NCBI RefSeq assembly: GCF_006716885.1
Contig: NZ_VFPU01000001.1
Location: 1,178,001-1,242,000 of the forward strand
Direction: 5' to 3'
From: Ornithinimicrobium humiphilum
GTDB lineage: Bacteria > Actinomycetota > Actinomycetes > Actinomycetales > Dermatophilaceae
DNA: 64,000 nt
A program made the position numbers and the translations under genes. The notes below the pieces were generated by a model, which saw only the letters and a list, made by a program, of their open reading frames with translations, ran no database searches and had not been told where the DNA came from. Position 1 is the first letter of the stretch; every line of letters begins with the position of its first letter. Below, in pieces: positions 38,544 through 50,431 of the stretch.

Positions 38544-41500
38544 GTGCGCGTGACTGAGCGAGCACGGCAACGAGGCAAGGAGCGCTTGAGAGCGATGGCG
38601 GACACGCTGGTCGAACGGTTCTACCACCACGCACCGGTGGAGGACGGCAGGGATCCTGACCAGCGGGCGGCGGTCGCCCGGTCGGTGGCCGAGCTCGCCG
38701 CTTCCCGACCCGCCGGCACCGCCGCGGTCCGGGTCCTCAACCCCACCCTGGACGAGCACGGCTGGAGCACCCGTCACACGGTCGTCCAGGTCGTGACCGA
38801 CGACATGCCCTTCCTCGTCGACTCGGTCACCCACGAGATCCTGCGGCACGGCCTGGTCGTCCAGACGTTGCTGCACCCGCAGCTCGTCGTCGACACCGAC
38901 ACCGGCGAGATCGTCGACAGCGACCCGCGCAACGTCCGCGAGGGCCAGCGCGCGGAGTCCTGGATCGTCGTCGAGACCGACCGGCTGATCCGTGAGGAGG
39001 ACCGCGAGCAGCTGCGCGCCGACCTCGAGCGCGTGCTGGGGGACGTGCGCCGCGCGGTCGAGGACTGGAGCGCCATGCGCCAGCGGGCCCGGGCGATCAT
39101 CGCCGACCTGCAGTCGGCCCCGCCCTCGACGGTGGACCCGTCGACCATCCAGCCCACCGTCGACTTCCTCAGCTGGGCGGACGACCACCACTTCACCTAC
39201 CTGGGCTACCGGGCCTACGACCTCCTCGAGGAGGACGGCCAGCCGGTGCTGCGCTCGGTGCCCGGCAGCGGCCTGGGCGTCCTGCGCGAGGCCCCGGGCG
39301 CTCCCGCCACGGTCAGCGCGCTGCGCCCCGAGGCAGCCGCGACGGCGCGCGAGCCGCGCCTGCTGACCGTCACCAAGGCCAACACGCGGGCCACCGTGCA
39401 CCGCTCCGTCCCGCTCGACTACCTCGGCGTGCGGCGGTTCGACCCGCAGGGGCGCGTCGTCGGCGAGCAGCGCTTCCTGGGGCTCTTCACCCAGAGCGCC
39501 TACAACGAGGCCGCCACCCGGGTGCCGATCGTCGGCGCGAAGGTCAAGGAGGTGCTGACGCGGTCCGGCTACGCCCCCGACAGCCACTCCGGCAAGGACC
39601 TGGTGAGCATCCTCGAGGGCTATCCGCGCGACGAGCTCTTCCAGGCCCCGGTCGACTACCTGCTCGAGACCGCCCAGGAGGTGCTGCGTCTCCTCGAGCG
39701 CCCGGAGGCCCGCGTCTTCGTGCGCAAGGACGAGTTCGGCCGCTTCGTGAGCGCGCTGGTCTTCCTGCCGCGCGACCGCTACAACACCACCAACCGCCTG
39801 CGGGTCCAGCACCTGCTGGAGGAGACCTACTCCGGCGAGCTGTCCGACTACGCCACCCGCGTCGGTGACCTGCCGCTGGCCCAGCTGCACTTCTCCGTCC
39901 GGCTGCCGCGCGACGGCGAGCCCGCCGGCGTCGACCTCGACGAGCTGCAGGAGCGCCTGCACGCGGTGACCCGCACCTGGCGCGAGAACCTCACCGACGC
40001 GGTCGGCGACCAGCTCGACGACGACGCCGAGATCGGCGAGCTGCTCAGCCGCTACGGCGACGCCTTCCCCGAGGCCTACAAGGAGGACTTCGGCGGCCAC
40101 GACGCCTTCCAGGACATCCAGCGTCTCGCCGAGCTCCACGGTCCCGCCGGGCGCACCCGGCCGCGCCTCTACCGCGACGAGCTCGACGACGCCGCCGAGC
40201 GGCGGATGAAGCTCTACCGCGGCGAGGAGATGTCGCTGACCGACGTCCTGCCGGTCTTCGCCCACCTCGGGCTGGAGGTCACGGTCCAGCGGCCCTACGA
40301 GATCGACCTGGCCGACGGCACCACCAGCTACGTCTACGACTTCGGCCTGCGCGCCTCCTCGGAGTCGGTGTGGACCGGTGACGAGTCGCGCACCGAGGAG
40401 GAGGTCGCCGCCGCCTTCGAGGACGCCTTCACCGCGGTATGGAGCGGGGAGGCCGAGTCGGACCGGCTCAACTCCCTGGTGCTCACCGCCGGCCTCTCCT
40501 GGCGCGACGTCGTCATCCTGCGCACGCTGTCGCGCTACGTGCGTCAGATCGGCACCTTCAGCCTCGACTACATCGAGGAGGCGCTGGTCGCCAACCCCGG
40601 CATCGCGCGCGCCCTGGTCGACCGTTTCACGACCCGCTTCGACCCCGACCTCGACCTGGACGACGAGGCCCGGGAGAGTCGCGGCGAGGAGCAGCGCGCC
40701 GAGATCCTCGCCGCGCTCGACCAGGTGGCCAGCCTCGACCAGGACCGCATCCTGCGCACCCTGGTCGCGGTGGTCGACGCGAGCCTGCGGACCAACTTCT
40801 TCCAGCGCACCCCCGAGGGCGGGGCGAAGTCGCACGTGTCGGTCAAGCTGGCCCCGCGCGAGCTGCCGATGCTGCCCGAGCCGCGCCCGGCCTTCGAGAT
40901 CTGGGTCTACAGCCCCCGCGTCGAGGGCTCGCACCTGCGCTTCGGGCCGGTCGCCCGCGGCGGCCTGCGCTGGAGCGACCGGCGGGAGGACTTCCGCACG
41001 GAGGTGCTCGGCCTGGTCAAGGCGCAGATGGTCAAGAACGCCGTCATCGTGCCGACCGGCTCCAAGGGTGCCTTCGTGGCCAAGTCGCTGCCCGACCCCT
41101 CGGTCGACCGCGAGGCCTGGCTGGCGGAGGGCAAGGCCGCCTACACGACGTTCATCAGCGGCCTGCTCGACATCACCGACAACCGCGTCGACGGCGCGGT
41201 CGTGCCCCCGGAGCGCGTGGTCCGCCGCGACGGCGACGACACCTACCTCGTGGTCGCCGCCGACAAGGGCACCGCGACCTTCTCCGACCTGGCCAACGGC
41301 ATCGCCCAGTCCTACGGCTTCTGGCTCGACGACGCCTTCGCCTCCGGCGGCTCGGCCGGCTACGACCACAAGGAGATGGGCATCACCGCCCGCGGTGCCT
41401 GGGAGTCGGTGAAGCGGCACTTCCGCGAGCTGGGCCTGAACACCCAGGAGGAGGACTTCACCGTCGTCGGCATCGGCGACATGTCGGGTGACGTCTTCGG

Positions 41501-43376
41501 CAACGGCATGCTGCTCTCGGAGCACATCCGTCTCGTGGCCGCCTTCGACCACCGGCACATCTTCCTCGACCCCGACCCCGACGCGGCCACCTCCTTCCAG
41601 GAGCGCAAGCGCCTCTTCGAGCTGCCGCGCTCCACCTGGGAGGACTACGACACGAGCCTCATCAGCGAGGGAGGTGGGGTCTACCCGCGCACCGCCAAGT
41701 CGGTCCCGGTGAGCCCGCAGGTCCGCGAGCGTCTGGGCCTCGACGGCGGGGTGGCGTCCCTGACCCCGCACGAGCTGCTGAAGGCGATCCTGCAGGCCCC
41801 TGTCGACCTGCTGTGGAACGGCGGCATCGGCACCTACGTGAAGTCCTCCGCCGAGTCGCACGCCGACATCGGCGACCGCGGCAACGACCCGATCCGCGTC
41901 GACGGCCGCGACCTGCGCGTGCGGGTGGTGGGCGAGGGCGGCAACCTGGGCCTGAGCCAGCTGGGCCGCATCGAGGCCGCGCTGCACGGCGTCCACGTCA
42001 ACACCGACGCGATCGACAACTCGGCCGGTGTGGACAGCTCCGACCACGAGGTCAACATCAAGATCGCGCTGACCCCGCTGGTGAAGAACGGCACGATGAC
42101 CCTCGAGCAGCGCAACGAGCTGCTCGAGTCGATGACCGACGACGTCGCGGCCAAGGTGCTGCGCCACAACTACGACCAGAACGTCCTCATCGGCAACGCC
42201 CGCTACCAGAAGTCCGAGATGGTCACGGTGCACCAGCGCCTCGTGCGCTACCTGTCCGAGACCGCCGGGCTCGACCCCGAGCTGGAGTTCCTGCCCGACC
42301 GCAAGGAGTGGGAGCGACGCACTCGCGAGGGGCTGGGGCTCACCAGCCCGGAGTTCTCCGTGCTCGTCGCCTACTCCAAGCTGGGCCTGAAGGAGGCGCT
42401 GGCCGACAGCGAGCTGCCCGACGACCCCGCGATGACGCAGACCCTGCTGGGCTACTTCCCGGAGCCGCTGCGCGAGGCGGCCGGCGAGAGCCTGCACGAG
42501 CACCCGCTGCGCCGCCAGATCGTCGTCAACGAGATCGCCAACGCGATGGTCAACCGCGGCGGGGTGAGCTTCGCCTACCGGGCCGCCGACGAGACCGGTG
42601 CGACGCTGGTGCAGATCGCCCGCGCCTTCCACGTCGTCCGGGCGGTCTTCGACCTGACCGGCTACACCGGTGCGGTCGAGGCGCTCGACAACGTCGTGGA
42701 CACCGACACCCAGTCCGAGCTCTACCTGGAGTTCCGTCGCCTCGTCGACCGGGCGGTGCGGTGGTTCCTCAACAACCGCTCGCTGAGCAGCGGCATGGAG
42801 GCCGAGATCGAGCGCTTCGCCGGCCCGGTGCAGCGCCTCTCCGCGAACTTCCGGGACCTGCTGCAGGGCTCGGAGCTGGAGCGCTTCGAGCGCAACAGCG
42901 AGTGGGCGCGCTCGCGCGGCGTCCCGGACGACGTCGCCGACGCCTACGCCTCGGCGCTCGACCGCTTCTCGCTGCTGGACATCACCGAGCTGGCCATGGA
43001 GCTCGACCGCGACGTCGAGGAGGTCGCCGCGATCTACTTCGGCGTCTCAGAGGCGTTCAAGTTCGACGTCCTCCTCACCCACGTCTCGAACCTGCCCCGC
43101 ACCGACCGGTGGGCCTCGCTGGCCCGCGGCGCCATGCGCGACGACATCTACGGCGTCATGCGCGGCCTGGCCCGGACGGTGAGCGAGCGCACCACGCCGG
43201 GCTCGGCCTCCGTCGACCGGGTGCGGGAGTGGATGCTCGAGAACCGTGAGGCCCTGGCCCGGACCAGCCAGGTGCTGCGCACCGTCGGCGAGATGGAGCA
43301 GCCTGATCTCGCCCCGCTGTCGGTGGCGCTGCGCACGCTGCGCGGCCTCGTCCGGCAGGGTGCCGCCGCCGACTGA
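38544..43376 (+). CDS. gdh: NAD-specific glutamate dehydrogenase, large (180-kDa) class
   Basis: 1610 residues from GTG 38544 (GTG 38550 also possible). Tetrameric enzyme oxidising glutamate to 2-oxoglutarate plus ammonia with NAD. The N-terminal ~650 residues are regulatory ACT-like domains (DDMPFLVDSVTHEILRHG, DFLSWADDHHFTYLGYR). The catalytic core follows: GLRWSDRREDFRTEVLGLVKAQMVKNAVIVPTGSKGAF with catalytic Lys, ATFSDLANGIAQSYGFWLDDAFASGGS, GIGDMSGDVFGNGMLLS, and VVGEGGNLGLSQLGRIE. The C-terminal helical part is complete. With pruA nearby it allows proline or glutamate as carbon and nitrogen source. Confidence 0.96.
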   Translation: MRVTERARQRGKERLRAMADTLVERFYHHAPVEDGRDPDQRAAVARSVAELAASRPAGTAAVRVLNPTLDEHGWSTRHTVVQVVTDDMPFLVDSVTHEILRHGLVVQTLLHPQLVVDTDTGEIVDSDPRNVREGQRAESWIVVETDRLIREEDREQLRADLERVLGDVRRAVEDWSAMRQRARAIIADLQSAPPSTVDPSTIQPTVDFLSWADDHHFTYLGYRAYDLLEEDGQPVLRSVPGSGLGVLREAPGAPATVSALRPEAAATAREPRLLTVTKANTRATVHRSVPLDYLGVRRFDPQGRVVGEQRFLGLFTQSAYNEAATRVPIVGAKVKEVLTRSGYAPDSHSGKDLVSILEGYPRDELFQAPVDYLLETAQEVLRLLERPEARVFVRKDEFGRFVSALVFLPRDRYNTTNRLRVQHLLEETYSGELSDYATRVGDLPLAQLHFSVRLPRDGEPAGVDLDELQERLHAVTRTWRENLTDAVGDQLDDDAEIGELLSRYGDAFPEAYKEDFGGHDAFQDIQRLAELHGPAGRTRPRLYRDELDDAAERRMKLYRGEEMSLTDVLPVFAHLGLEVTVQRPYEIDLADGTTSYVYDFGLRASSESVWTGDESRTEEEVAAAFEDAFTAVWSGEAESDRLNSLVLTAGLSWRDVVILRTLSRYVRQIGTFSLDYIEEALVANPGIARALVDRFTTRFDPDLDLDDEARESRGEEQRAEILAALDQVASLDQDRILRTLVAVVDASLRTNFFQRTPEGGAKSHVSVKLAPRELPMLPEPRPAFEIWVYSPRVEGSHLRFGPVARGGLRWSDRREDFRTEVLGLVKAQMVKNAVIVPTGSKGAFVAKSLPDPSVDREAWLAEGKAAYTTFISGLLDITDNRVDGAVVPPERVVRRDGDDTYLVVAADKGTATFSDLANGIAQSYGFWLDDAFASGGSAGYDHKEMGITARGAWESVKRHFRELGLNTQEEDFTVVGIGDMSGDVFGNGMLLSEHIRLVAAFDHRHIFLDPDPDAATSFQERKRLFELPRSTWEDYDTSLISEGGGVYPRTAKSVPVSPQVRERLGLDGGVASLTPHELLKAILQAPVDLLWNGGIGTYVKSSAESHADIGDRGNDPIRVDGRDLRVRVVGEGGNLGLSQLGRIEAALHGVHVNTDAIDNSAGVDSSDHEVNIKIALTPLVKNGTMTLEQRNELLESMTDDVAAKVLRHNYDQNVLIGNARYQKSEMVTVHQRLVRYLSETAGLDPELEFLPDRKEWERRTREGLGLTSPEFSVLVAYSKLGLKEALADSELPDDPAMTQTLLGYFPEPLREAAGESLHEHPLRRQIVVNEIANAMVNRGGVSFAYRAADETGATLVQIARAFHVVRAVFDLTGYTGAVEALDNVVDTDTQSELYLEFRRLVDRAVRWFLNNRSLSSGMEAEIERFAGPVQRLSANFRDLLQGSELERFERNSEWARSRGVPDDVADAYASALDRFSLLDITELAMELDRDVEEVAAIYFGVSEAFKFDVLLTHVSNLPRTDRWASLARGAMRDDIYGVMRGLARTVSERTTPGSASVDRVREWMLENREALARTSQVLRTVGEMEQPDLAPLSVALRTLRGLVRQGAAAD

Positions 43377-43390
43377 CCGGCCCAGCGACC

Positions 43391-43433
43391 GGTATGCCGT
43401 CGCGCCTCCTGTCCCGGGGCGCGGCGGCATACC
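43391..43433 (+). terminator. Terminator hairpin after NAD-GDH
   Basis: 16-bp stem (43391-43406/43418-43433) with one T-G wobble. Arms begin with GGTATGCCG and end with CGGCATACC, resembling the hairpin after hflX. Confidence 0.65.
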
Positions 43434-43462
43434 CGTGTCCGGGGGCGGTCGGCGCCGGACAG

Positions 43463-43475
43463 TAGAGTGCCGAGG
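43463..43475 (+). promoter_or_regulatory. Leaderless promoter of pdtaS
   Basis: TAGAGT at 43463-43468, seven bases before GTG 43476. The upstream in-frame GTG 43467 overlaps the hexamer and is rejected. Confidence 0.55.
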
Positions 43476-44996
43476 GTGCCGACGCTGCGTGACACCCTCT
43501 CGCGGACGACGCTGTCGCCCGCCGACATCGACTGGCTCCACCGACTCGTCGGCGACTGGCAGATGGTCGCCGACCTGTCCTTCGCGGACCTGACGCTGTG
43601 GATCCCCGTGGCGCTGGACGACGAGGACGACCCCCACGCCTCGCCGTGGCTGCTCGCGGCGCACGCCCGTCCCACGACCGGCCCGAACTTCTACCACGAC
43701 GACGTCATCGGCTCGCCGGCCACGCCCGACCGCGAGTCCTGGCTGGTCCACGTGCTGCGCACCGGCAAGCCGGTCACGCCGGAGGAGCTCGGCTACGTGC
43801 GCGAGCAGTACGTCCCGGTGGTGCGCAAGGGACGCACGATCGCGGTGCTCGTGCGCCACACCGACCTGCAGAACATGCGCCAGCAGGGCGGCCTGGAGGT
43901 CAACTACCTCCAGATCAGCCAGCAGCTCTTCTCGATGATCGCCGAGGGCGCCTTCCCGATGGAGGGGGCCGCCACCGGCGTCGGGCGCGGCACCCCACGG
44001 GTCGGCGACGGTGTCATCCGGCTCACGGCCGACGGGCTCATCGACTACGCCAGCCCCAACGCGGTGTCGGCCCTGCGCCGGCTCGGCCACACCGACCAGG
44101 TCAACGGTGCCGACCTCGCCGAGATCGTCACCACCCGGCTGCCGCAGGGCTCGATGGTCGACGAGACCGTGCCGCTGGTGCTCACCGGCCGGGCTCCCTG
44201 GGGCGCCGAGATCGAGACCGGCTCGATCAACCTCACGCTGCGGGCCGTCCCGCTGACCCGCGGGGGCCATCGGATCGGCGCGCTGCTGCTCATGCGCGAC
44301 GTCAGCGAGATCCGCCGGCGCGAGCGCGAGCTGCTCAGCAAGGACGCGACGATCCGGGAGATCCACCACCGGGTCAAGAACAACCTGCAGACGGTGGCCG
44401 CGCTGCTGCGGCTGCAGTCACGCCGGCTCGACGACCCCAAGGCCAAGGACGCGCTCGCCGAGGCCGGGCGGCGGCTGGCGACGGTCGCCCTCGTGCACGA
44501 CACCCTGAGCCAGGGCTTCTCCGAGCAGGTCGACTTCGACGAGGTCGCCACGCGGATCCTGCGCGCCACCGTCGAGGTGGCCTCGACGCGGACGGTCGTG
44601 GCCACCGAGCTCACGGGCTCGTTCGGCAAGCTGCTCGCCGAGGACGCCACGCACCTGGCCATGGTGCTGGCCGAGCTGGTGCACAACGCCGTCGAGCACG
44701 GCTTCGAGGAGCCCCGTGACGGCGGCCCGGGGCCGGAGGGCCGGCCGGCACCGCGCGTGGTCGTCGAGGCGGTCCGTGGCCGGGTCGGTGCCCAGGACGT
44801 CATCGACGTCTCGGTCAGCGACAACGGTCAGGGGCTGCCGCCGGGGTCGGCGGGGCCGGACCGCTCGGGCCTGGGCACCCAGATCGTCGAGGCGCTCATC
44901 ACCGACCTGCGGGGAAGCATCGCCTGGGAGACGGCGAAGCCGCACGGGACCGTCGTGCGGTTCACCGTGCGGCTTCGGTCGTCATCGGCGGGATGA
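43476..44996 (+). CDS. pdtaS: Sensor histidine kinase PdtaS
   Basis: 506 residues, soluble. N-terminal GAF-like domain (about 1-150) with the actinobacterial start LRDTLSRTTLSPADIDWLHRLVGDWQ, then a PAS domain (about 165-280: IRLTADGLIDYASPNAVSALRRLG), and a HisKA_2/HWE-type kinase with phosphoacceptor His297 in IREIHHRVKNNLQTVAALLRLQSRR, N box MVLAELVHNAVEHGF and G box SDNGQGLPPG/GLGTQIVEALI. In mycobacteria it phosphorylates the antiterminator PdtaR and responds to copper, NO and c-di-GMP. Convergent with whiB1 exactly as Rv3220c-Rv3219. Confidence 0.93.
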   Translation: MPTLRDTLSRTTLSPADIDWLHRLVGDWQMVADLSFADLTLWIPVALDDEDDPHASPWLLAAHARPTTGPNFYHDDVIGSPATPDRESWLVHVLRTGKPVTPEELGYVREQYVPVVRKGRTIAVLVRHTDLQNMRQQGGLEVNYLQISQQLFSMIAEGAFPMEGAATGVGRGTPRVGDGVIRLTADGLIDYASPNAVSALRRLGHTDQVNGADLAEIVTTRLPQGSMVDETVPLVLTGRAPWGAEIETGSINLTLRAVPLTRGGHRIGALLLMRDVSEIRRRERELLSKDATIREIHHRVKNNLQTVAALLRLQSRRLDDPKAKDALAEAGRRLATVALVHDTLSQGFSEQVDFDEVATRILRATVEVASTRTVVATELTGSFGKLLAEDATHLAMVLAELVHNAVEHGFEEPRDGGPGPEGRPAPRVVVEAVRGRVGAQDVIDVSVSDNGQGLPPGSAGPDRSGLGTQIVEALITDLRGSIAWETAKPHGTVVRFTVRLRSSSAG

Positions 44997-45052
44997 GGGC
45001 GGGCAGGGGGCTCTGCCCTGGCCTGCGGTCCCGCGGCCGTGGGGGGCTGGGC

Positions 45053-45301
45053 TCAGCTGGCTCGCCGGGCACGCGCCTTGCGGCGCTTGAGCGCCCGGCG
45101 CTCGTCCTCGGAGAGGCCGCCCCACACGCCGGCGTCCTGGCCGGTCTCGAGCGCCCACTTCAGGCAGGTGTCGATCACCGGGCAGGTGCGGCAAATGGCC
45201 TTGGCATCCTCGATCTGCTGCAGGGCAGGTCCCGTGTTGCCGATCGGGAAGAACAGCTCGGGGTCCTCGTCCAGGCAGGCTGCGCGGTCGCGCCAGTCCA
45301 T
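45053..45301 (-). CDS. whiB1: Iron-sulfur transcription factor WhiB1
   Basis: 82 residues from ATG 45301, with AAGGAG about eight bases upstream. Four cluster cysteines Cys9, Cys37, Cys40 and Cys46 hold a [4Fe-4S] cluster that reacts with NO; GVWGG at 58-62 is the WhiB turn and the basic tail RRALKRRKARARRAS binds DNA. Sequence WRDRAACLDEDPELFFPIGNTGPALQQIEDAKAICRTCPV is near-identical to the WhiB1 class, which binds the housekeeping sigma factor and is essential in mycobacteria. Confidence 0.95.
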   Translation of the reverse strand: MDWRDRAACLDEDPELFFPIGNTGPALQQIEDAKAICRTCPVIDTCLKWALETGQDAGVWGGLSEDERRALKRRKARARRAS

Positions 45302-45664
45302 CAGTTCGTGCTCCTTGGGTCTACACGCTCGGGCAGGGGTTCGTCGTGCTGGTCGGCTCCTGCTCGACCAGGGGAGCGGGGACCTCGCCTGGACGGAAGG
45401 GGTCGACACGTCTGTGTATCCGTCGCAGCGAGCTCGCCCCGGGGCAAGCCGCATCACGTCTGACCGTGCCAACGCCGGGCGCGAGCACAGTGTTCCCATC
45501 GTCCCAGGTGGAACAACCGGGCACAAGGGCAGCCACCTGTGTTCCTCCTGGGAACGGTGAGGTATGGATCACACCACGGGTCCGGTCGCACCGCCCGTCG
45601 GAACGGTCCGCGGCGTGCCTAGAGTGGAGCGGTCTGCATCCCCGACCCGCTCAGGAGCATGCCC
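45302..45664. other. 363-base divergent intergenic region with TGTTCC/GGAACA repeats
   Basis: No gene is supported here. It must hold the whiB1 promoter and a long whiB1 leader, plus the amidohydrolase promoter. Two inverted-repeat pairs are visible: TGTTCC (45491-45496) with GGAACA (45510-45515), and GTTCC (45541-45545) with GGAAC (45551-45555). They lie ~190-250 bases upstream of whiB1 and ~110-170 upstream of the amidohydrolase. Regulator unknown. Confidence 0.5.
45620..45625 (+). promoter_or_regulatory. -10 element of the amidohydrolase gene
   Basis: TAGAGT; start expected near 45632, leaving a ~33-base leader that contains AGGAG. Confidence 0.45.
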
Positions 45665-46876
45665 ATGACCCAGGCCACCACCTCGCCGCTCGCGCTCGTC
45701 GGTGCGCGCGTCGTGCCCGTCGACGGCGACCAGATCGAGGACGGTGTCGTGCTGCTGCGCGACGGCCGCATCGAGGCGGTCGGCGCCCGCGCCGACGTGA
45801 CCGTCCCCGACGACGCGACCGTCGTCGACTGCGCGGGCGGCTGGCTGCTGCCCGGCCTGATCGACGCCCACGTCCACCTGGGCGTGTGGGAGGAGGGCGA
45901 GGGCTGGGCCGGTCAGGACACCAACGAGATGACCGACCCGGTCATGGCCGCCGCCCGCGCTATCGACGCCATCAACCCCCGCGAGCAGGGCTTCGACGAC
46001 GCCCTGATGGGCGGTATCACCACCGTCAACGTCAATCCGGGCTCGGGCAACCCGATCGGCGGCCAGGCCGTGGCGCTGAAGACCTACGGCCGCTACGTCG
46101 ACGAGATGGTGCTGCGCAACCCCTCGGGCGTCAAGGCCGCGCTGGGGGAGAACCCCAAGCGCGTCTACGGCGACCAGAAGAAGACGCCCTCGACCCGGCT
46201 CGGCGTCGCTCTCGTGCTGCGCCGCGCCTTCGCCGCCGCCCGGTCCTACCAGGCGAGGGTGACCGCCGCCGACGGAGCGCCGGTCGACACCGACCTCACC
46301 AGCGAGATCCTCGTCAAGGTCCTCGAGCGCGAGATCCCCTGGCGCCAGCACTGCCACCGCGCCGACGACATCGCCACGGCCCTGCGCCTGGCCGACGAGT
46401 TCGGCTACCAGCTCGTCCTCGACCACGGCACCGAGAGCTACCTGCTGGCCGACCTGCTCGCGGAGAAGCAGGTGCCGGTCCTCTACGGACCGCTCATCGT
46501 CAGCCGGTCCAAGGTGGAGGTGCGCGACCGCTCGCTGCGAGCCCCCGGCATCCTCGACCGCGCCGGCGTGCCGGTCTCGATCATCACCGACCACCCCGTC
46601 GTGCCGGTGGAGTACCTCATCACCCAGGTCGCGCTCGCGGTCCGCGAGGGCATGGACCGCGACGCCGGCCTGCGCGCCGTGACGATCAACCCGGCCCGCG
46701 TGCTGGGCGTCGACGATCGCGTCGGCTCCCTCACGCCGGGCAAGGACGCCGACGTCGTGCTGTGGTCGGGCGACCCGCTCGACCTGCAGTCGCGCGTGCT
46801 GCGCACCTATGTCAACGGGGATCAGGTCTACCGCTGGGACGAGGAGCAGGGTCGGGGCGAGGTCACCCCGCGCTGA
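45665..46876 (+). CDS. Amidohydrolase family protein (imidazolonepropionase-like)
   Basis: 403 residues; ATG 45665 is seven bases from AGGAG, preferred over ATG 45659 which overlaps the RBS spacing. Composite beta-sandwich plus TIM barrel. Metal ligands: HVH in LPGLIDAHVHLG, a later QHCHRADD (His), LDHGTES (His) and the Asp in SIITDHPVVP. Ends with NPARVLGVDDRVGSLTPGKDADVVLWSGDPL, the standard amidohydrolase tail. Substrate is unknown; closest subgroups act on cyclic amides or dipeptides. Not in an obvious operon. Confidence 0.85.
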   Translation: MTQATTSPLALVGARVVPVDGDQIEDGVVLLRDGRIEAVGARADVTVPDDATVVDCAGGWLLPGLIDAHVHLGVWEEGEGWAGQDTNEMTDPVMAAARAIDAINPREQGFDDALMGGITTVNVNPGSGNPIGGQAVALKTYGRYVDEMVLRNPSGVKAALGENPKRVYGDQKKTPSTRLGVALVLRRAFAAARSYQARVTAADGAPVDTDLTSEILVKVLEREIPWRQHCHRADDIATALRLADEFGYQLVLDHGTESYLLADLLAEKQVPVLYGPLIVSRSKVEVRDRSLRAPGILDRAGVPVSIITDHPVVPVEYLITQVALAVREGMDRDAGLRAVTINPARVLGVDDRVGSLTPGKDADVVLWSGDPLDLQSRVLRTYVNGDQVYRWDEEQGRGEVTPR

Positions 46877-46907
46877 TCCTCCTCGCGAGGCGGCGTCCGG
46901 CCGGCCG

Positions 46908-47713
46908 TCAGTGGCCCGGGGTCACCTGCTCCGGCCGGCCGGGCGCCAGCACGCAGTCCGGGCACAGGCCGTGCCCGGGCAGGCGGTAGAAGACGCAGCA
47001 GCCGCTGCGCAGGAAGGCCTCGTCCGGCCGCTGCATCGCCCCGCCGACCCCCTCGGGCAGCGACGCGGGGTCGACGGCACCGCCGCCCCGGGCGACGACC
47101 GGGTCGGCCAGCAGCAGCCGGGCCAGCTCCCACGCCCGGTCGGCGTGCTCGGGCCGGGCGGCGGCGAGCACCCGGGCACCCCCGACCAGCGCCGAGGTCG
47201 CATTGCTCGTGAGCACCCGGGCGGGCGTGCGGCCGACGGAGGCGCAGGCCGAGACCAGCGCGGCGAGGCTGTCGTCGACGACCACGTCGCGGATCACCGA
47301 GGCGGCCTCCGGGAGGTCGTCCACGGCATACCCCCGGAGCGGGTCGGCGACGCCGAGCGGCACCGTGCCCCGGTGGACGGGACTGGCCAGCAGCGAGGCG
47401 GAGCCGAGGTCGGGCACCCACCCGTGCAGCACGGCGGAGCCGAGCGCCACCGACCAGAGCCGGGAGGCGAGCCCGACCTGCACCGCCGACACCGCGACCT
47501 TGGGGTCGAGCTCGTCGACAGGCAGCCCGTCACCCTCGGCGAGCGCGCGGCGGACGGCGTGGAAGCGCGCCTCGAGCGCGGGGGCCGCCAGGACGTCGGC
47601 CCAGGGGAGGGCGTCCGAGCCCGGCGGCGGGGGCGCCGCCAGGGAGAAGAAGCCGCCGAGGCCGGTCAGCCCCGCCAGCGCCTCCCGGGCGCGCGCCCCC
47701 GCCGGGGCGTCGG

Positions 47714-47717
<4 letters not shown>
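46908..47717 (-). CDS. Ferric iron reductase-like 2Fe-2S protein (FhuF type)
   Basis: 269 residues; GTG start overlaps the ppdK stop (GTGA). The diagnostic part is the C-terminal SGCCVFYRLPGHGLCPDCVL, a CC-x10-C-x2-C arrangement that ligates a [2Fe-2S] cluster in FhuF siderophore-iron reductases. The rest is a loosely conserved helical domain (ALEARFHAVRRALAEG...VGLASRLWSVALGSAVLHG). It probably reduces Fe(III)-siderophore in the cytosol. Coupling to ppdK is odd and may be only positional. Confidence 0.8.
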
Positions 47718-50365
<2,648 letters not shown>

Positions 50366-50414
50366 GTCGGCTCCGCTCTCCAGTGAAACGTCCGGACCGC
50401 CCGGCCCGATGCCG

Positions 50415-50420
50415 ACTTTA
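50415..50420 (-). promoter_or_regulatory. -10 element of ppdK
   Basis: TAAAGT on the minus strand, about 50 bases upstream of the ppdK ATG, just after the stop of the regulatory-protein gene; lets ppdK be transcribed alone. Confidence 0.4.
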
Positions 50421-50431
50421 TCGTCCGGTCG

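Noticed and set aside
37476..42632. Minus-strand open frame of 1718 codons opposite NAD-GDH
   Set aside because: Only its last 166 codons (DUF2505) make protein sense; the rest mirrors gdh codons.
45486..45560. LexA (SOS) or CRP operator upstream of whiB1
   Set aside because: Half-sites TGTTCC and GGAACA do not match the actinobacterial LexA form TCGAAC-N4-GTTCGA, nor TGTGA-N6-TCACA.
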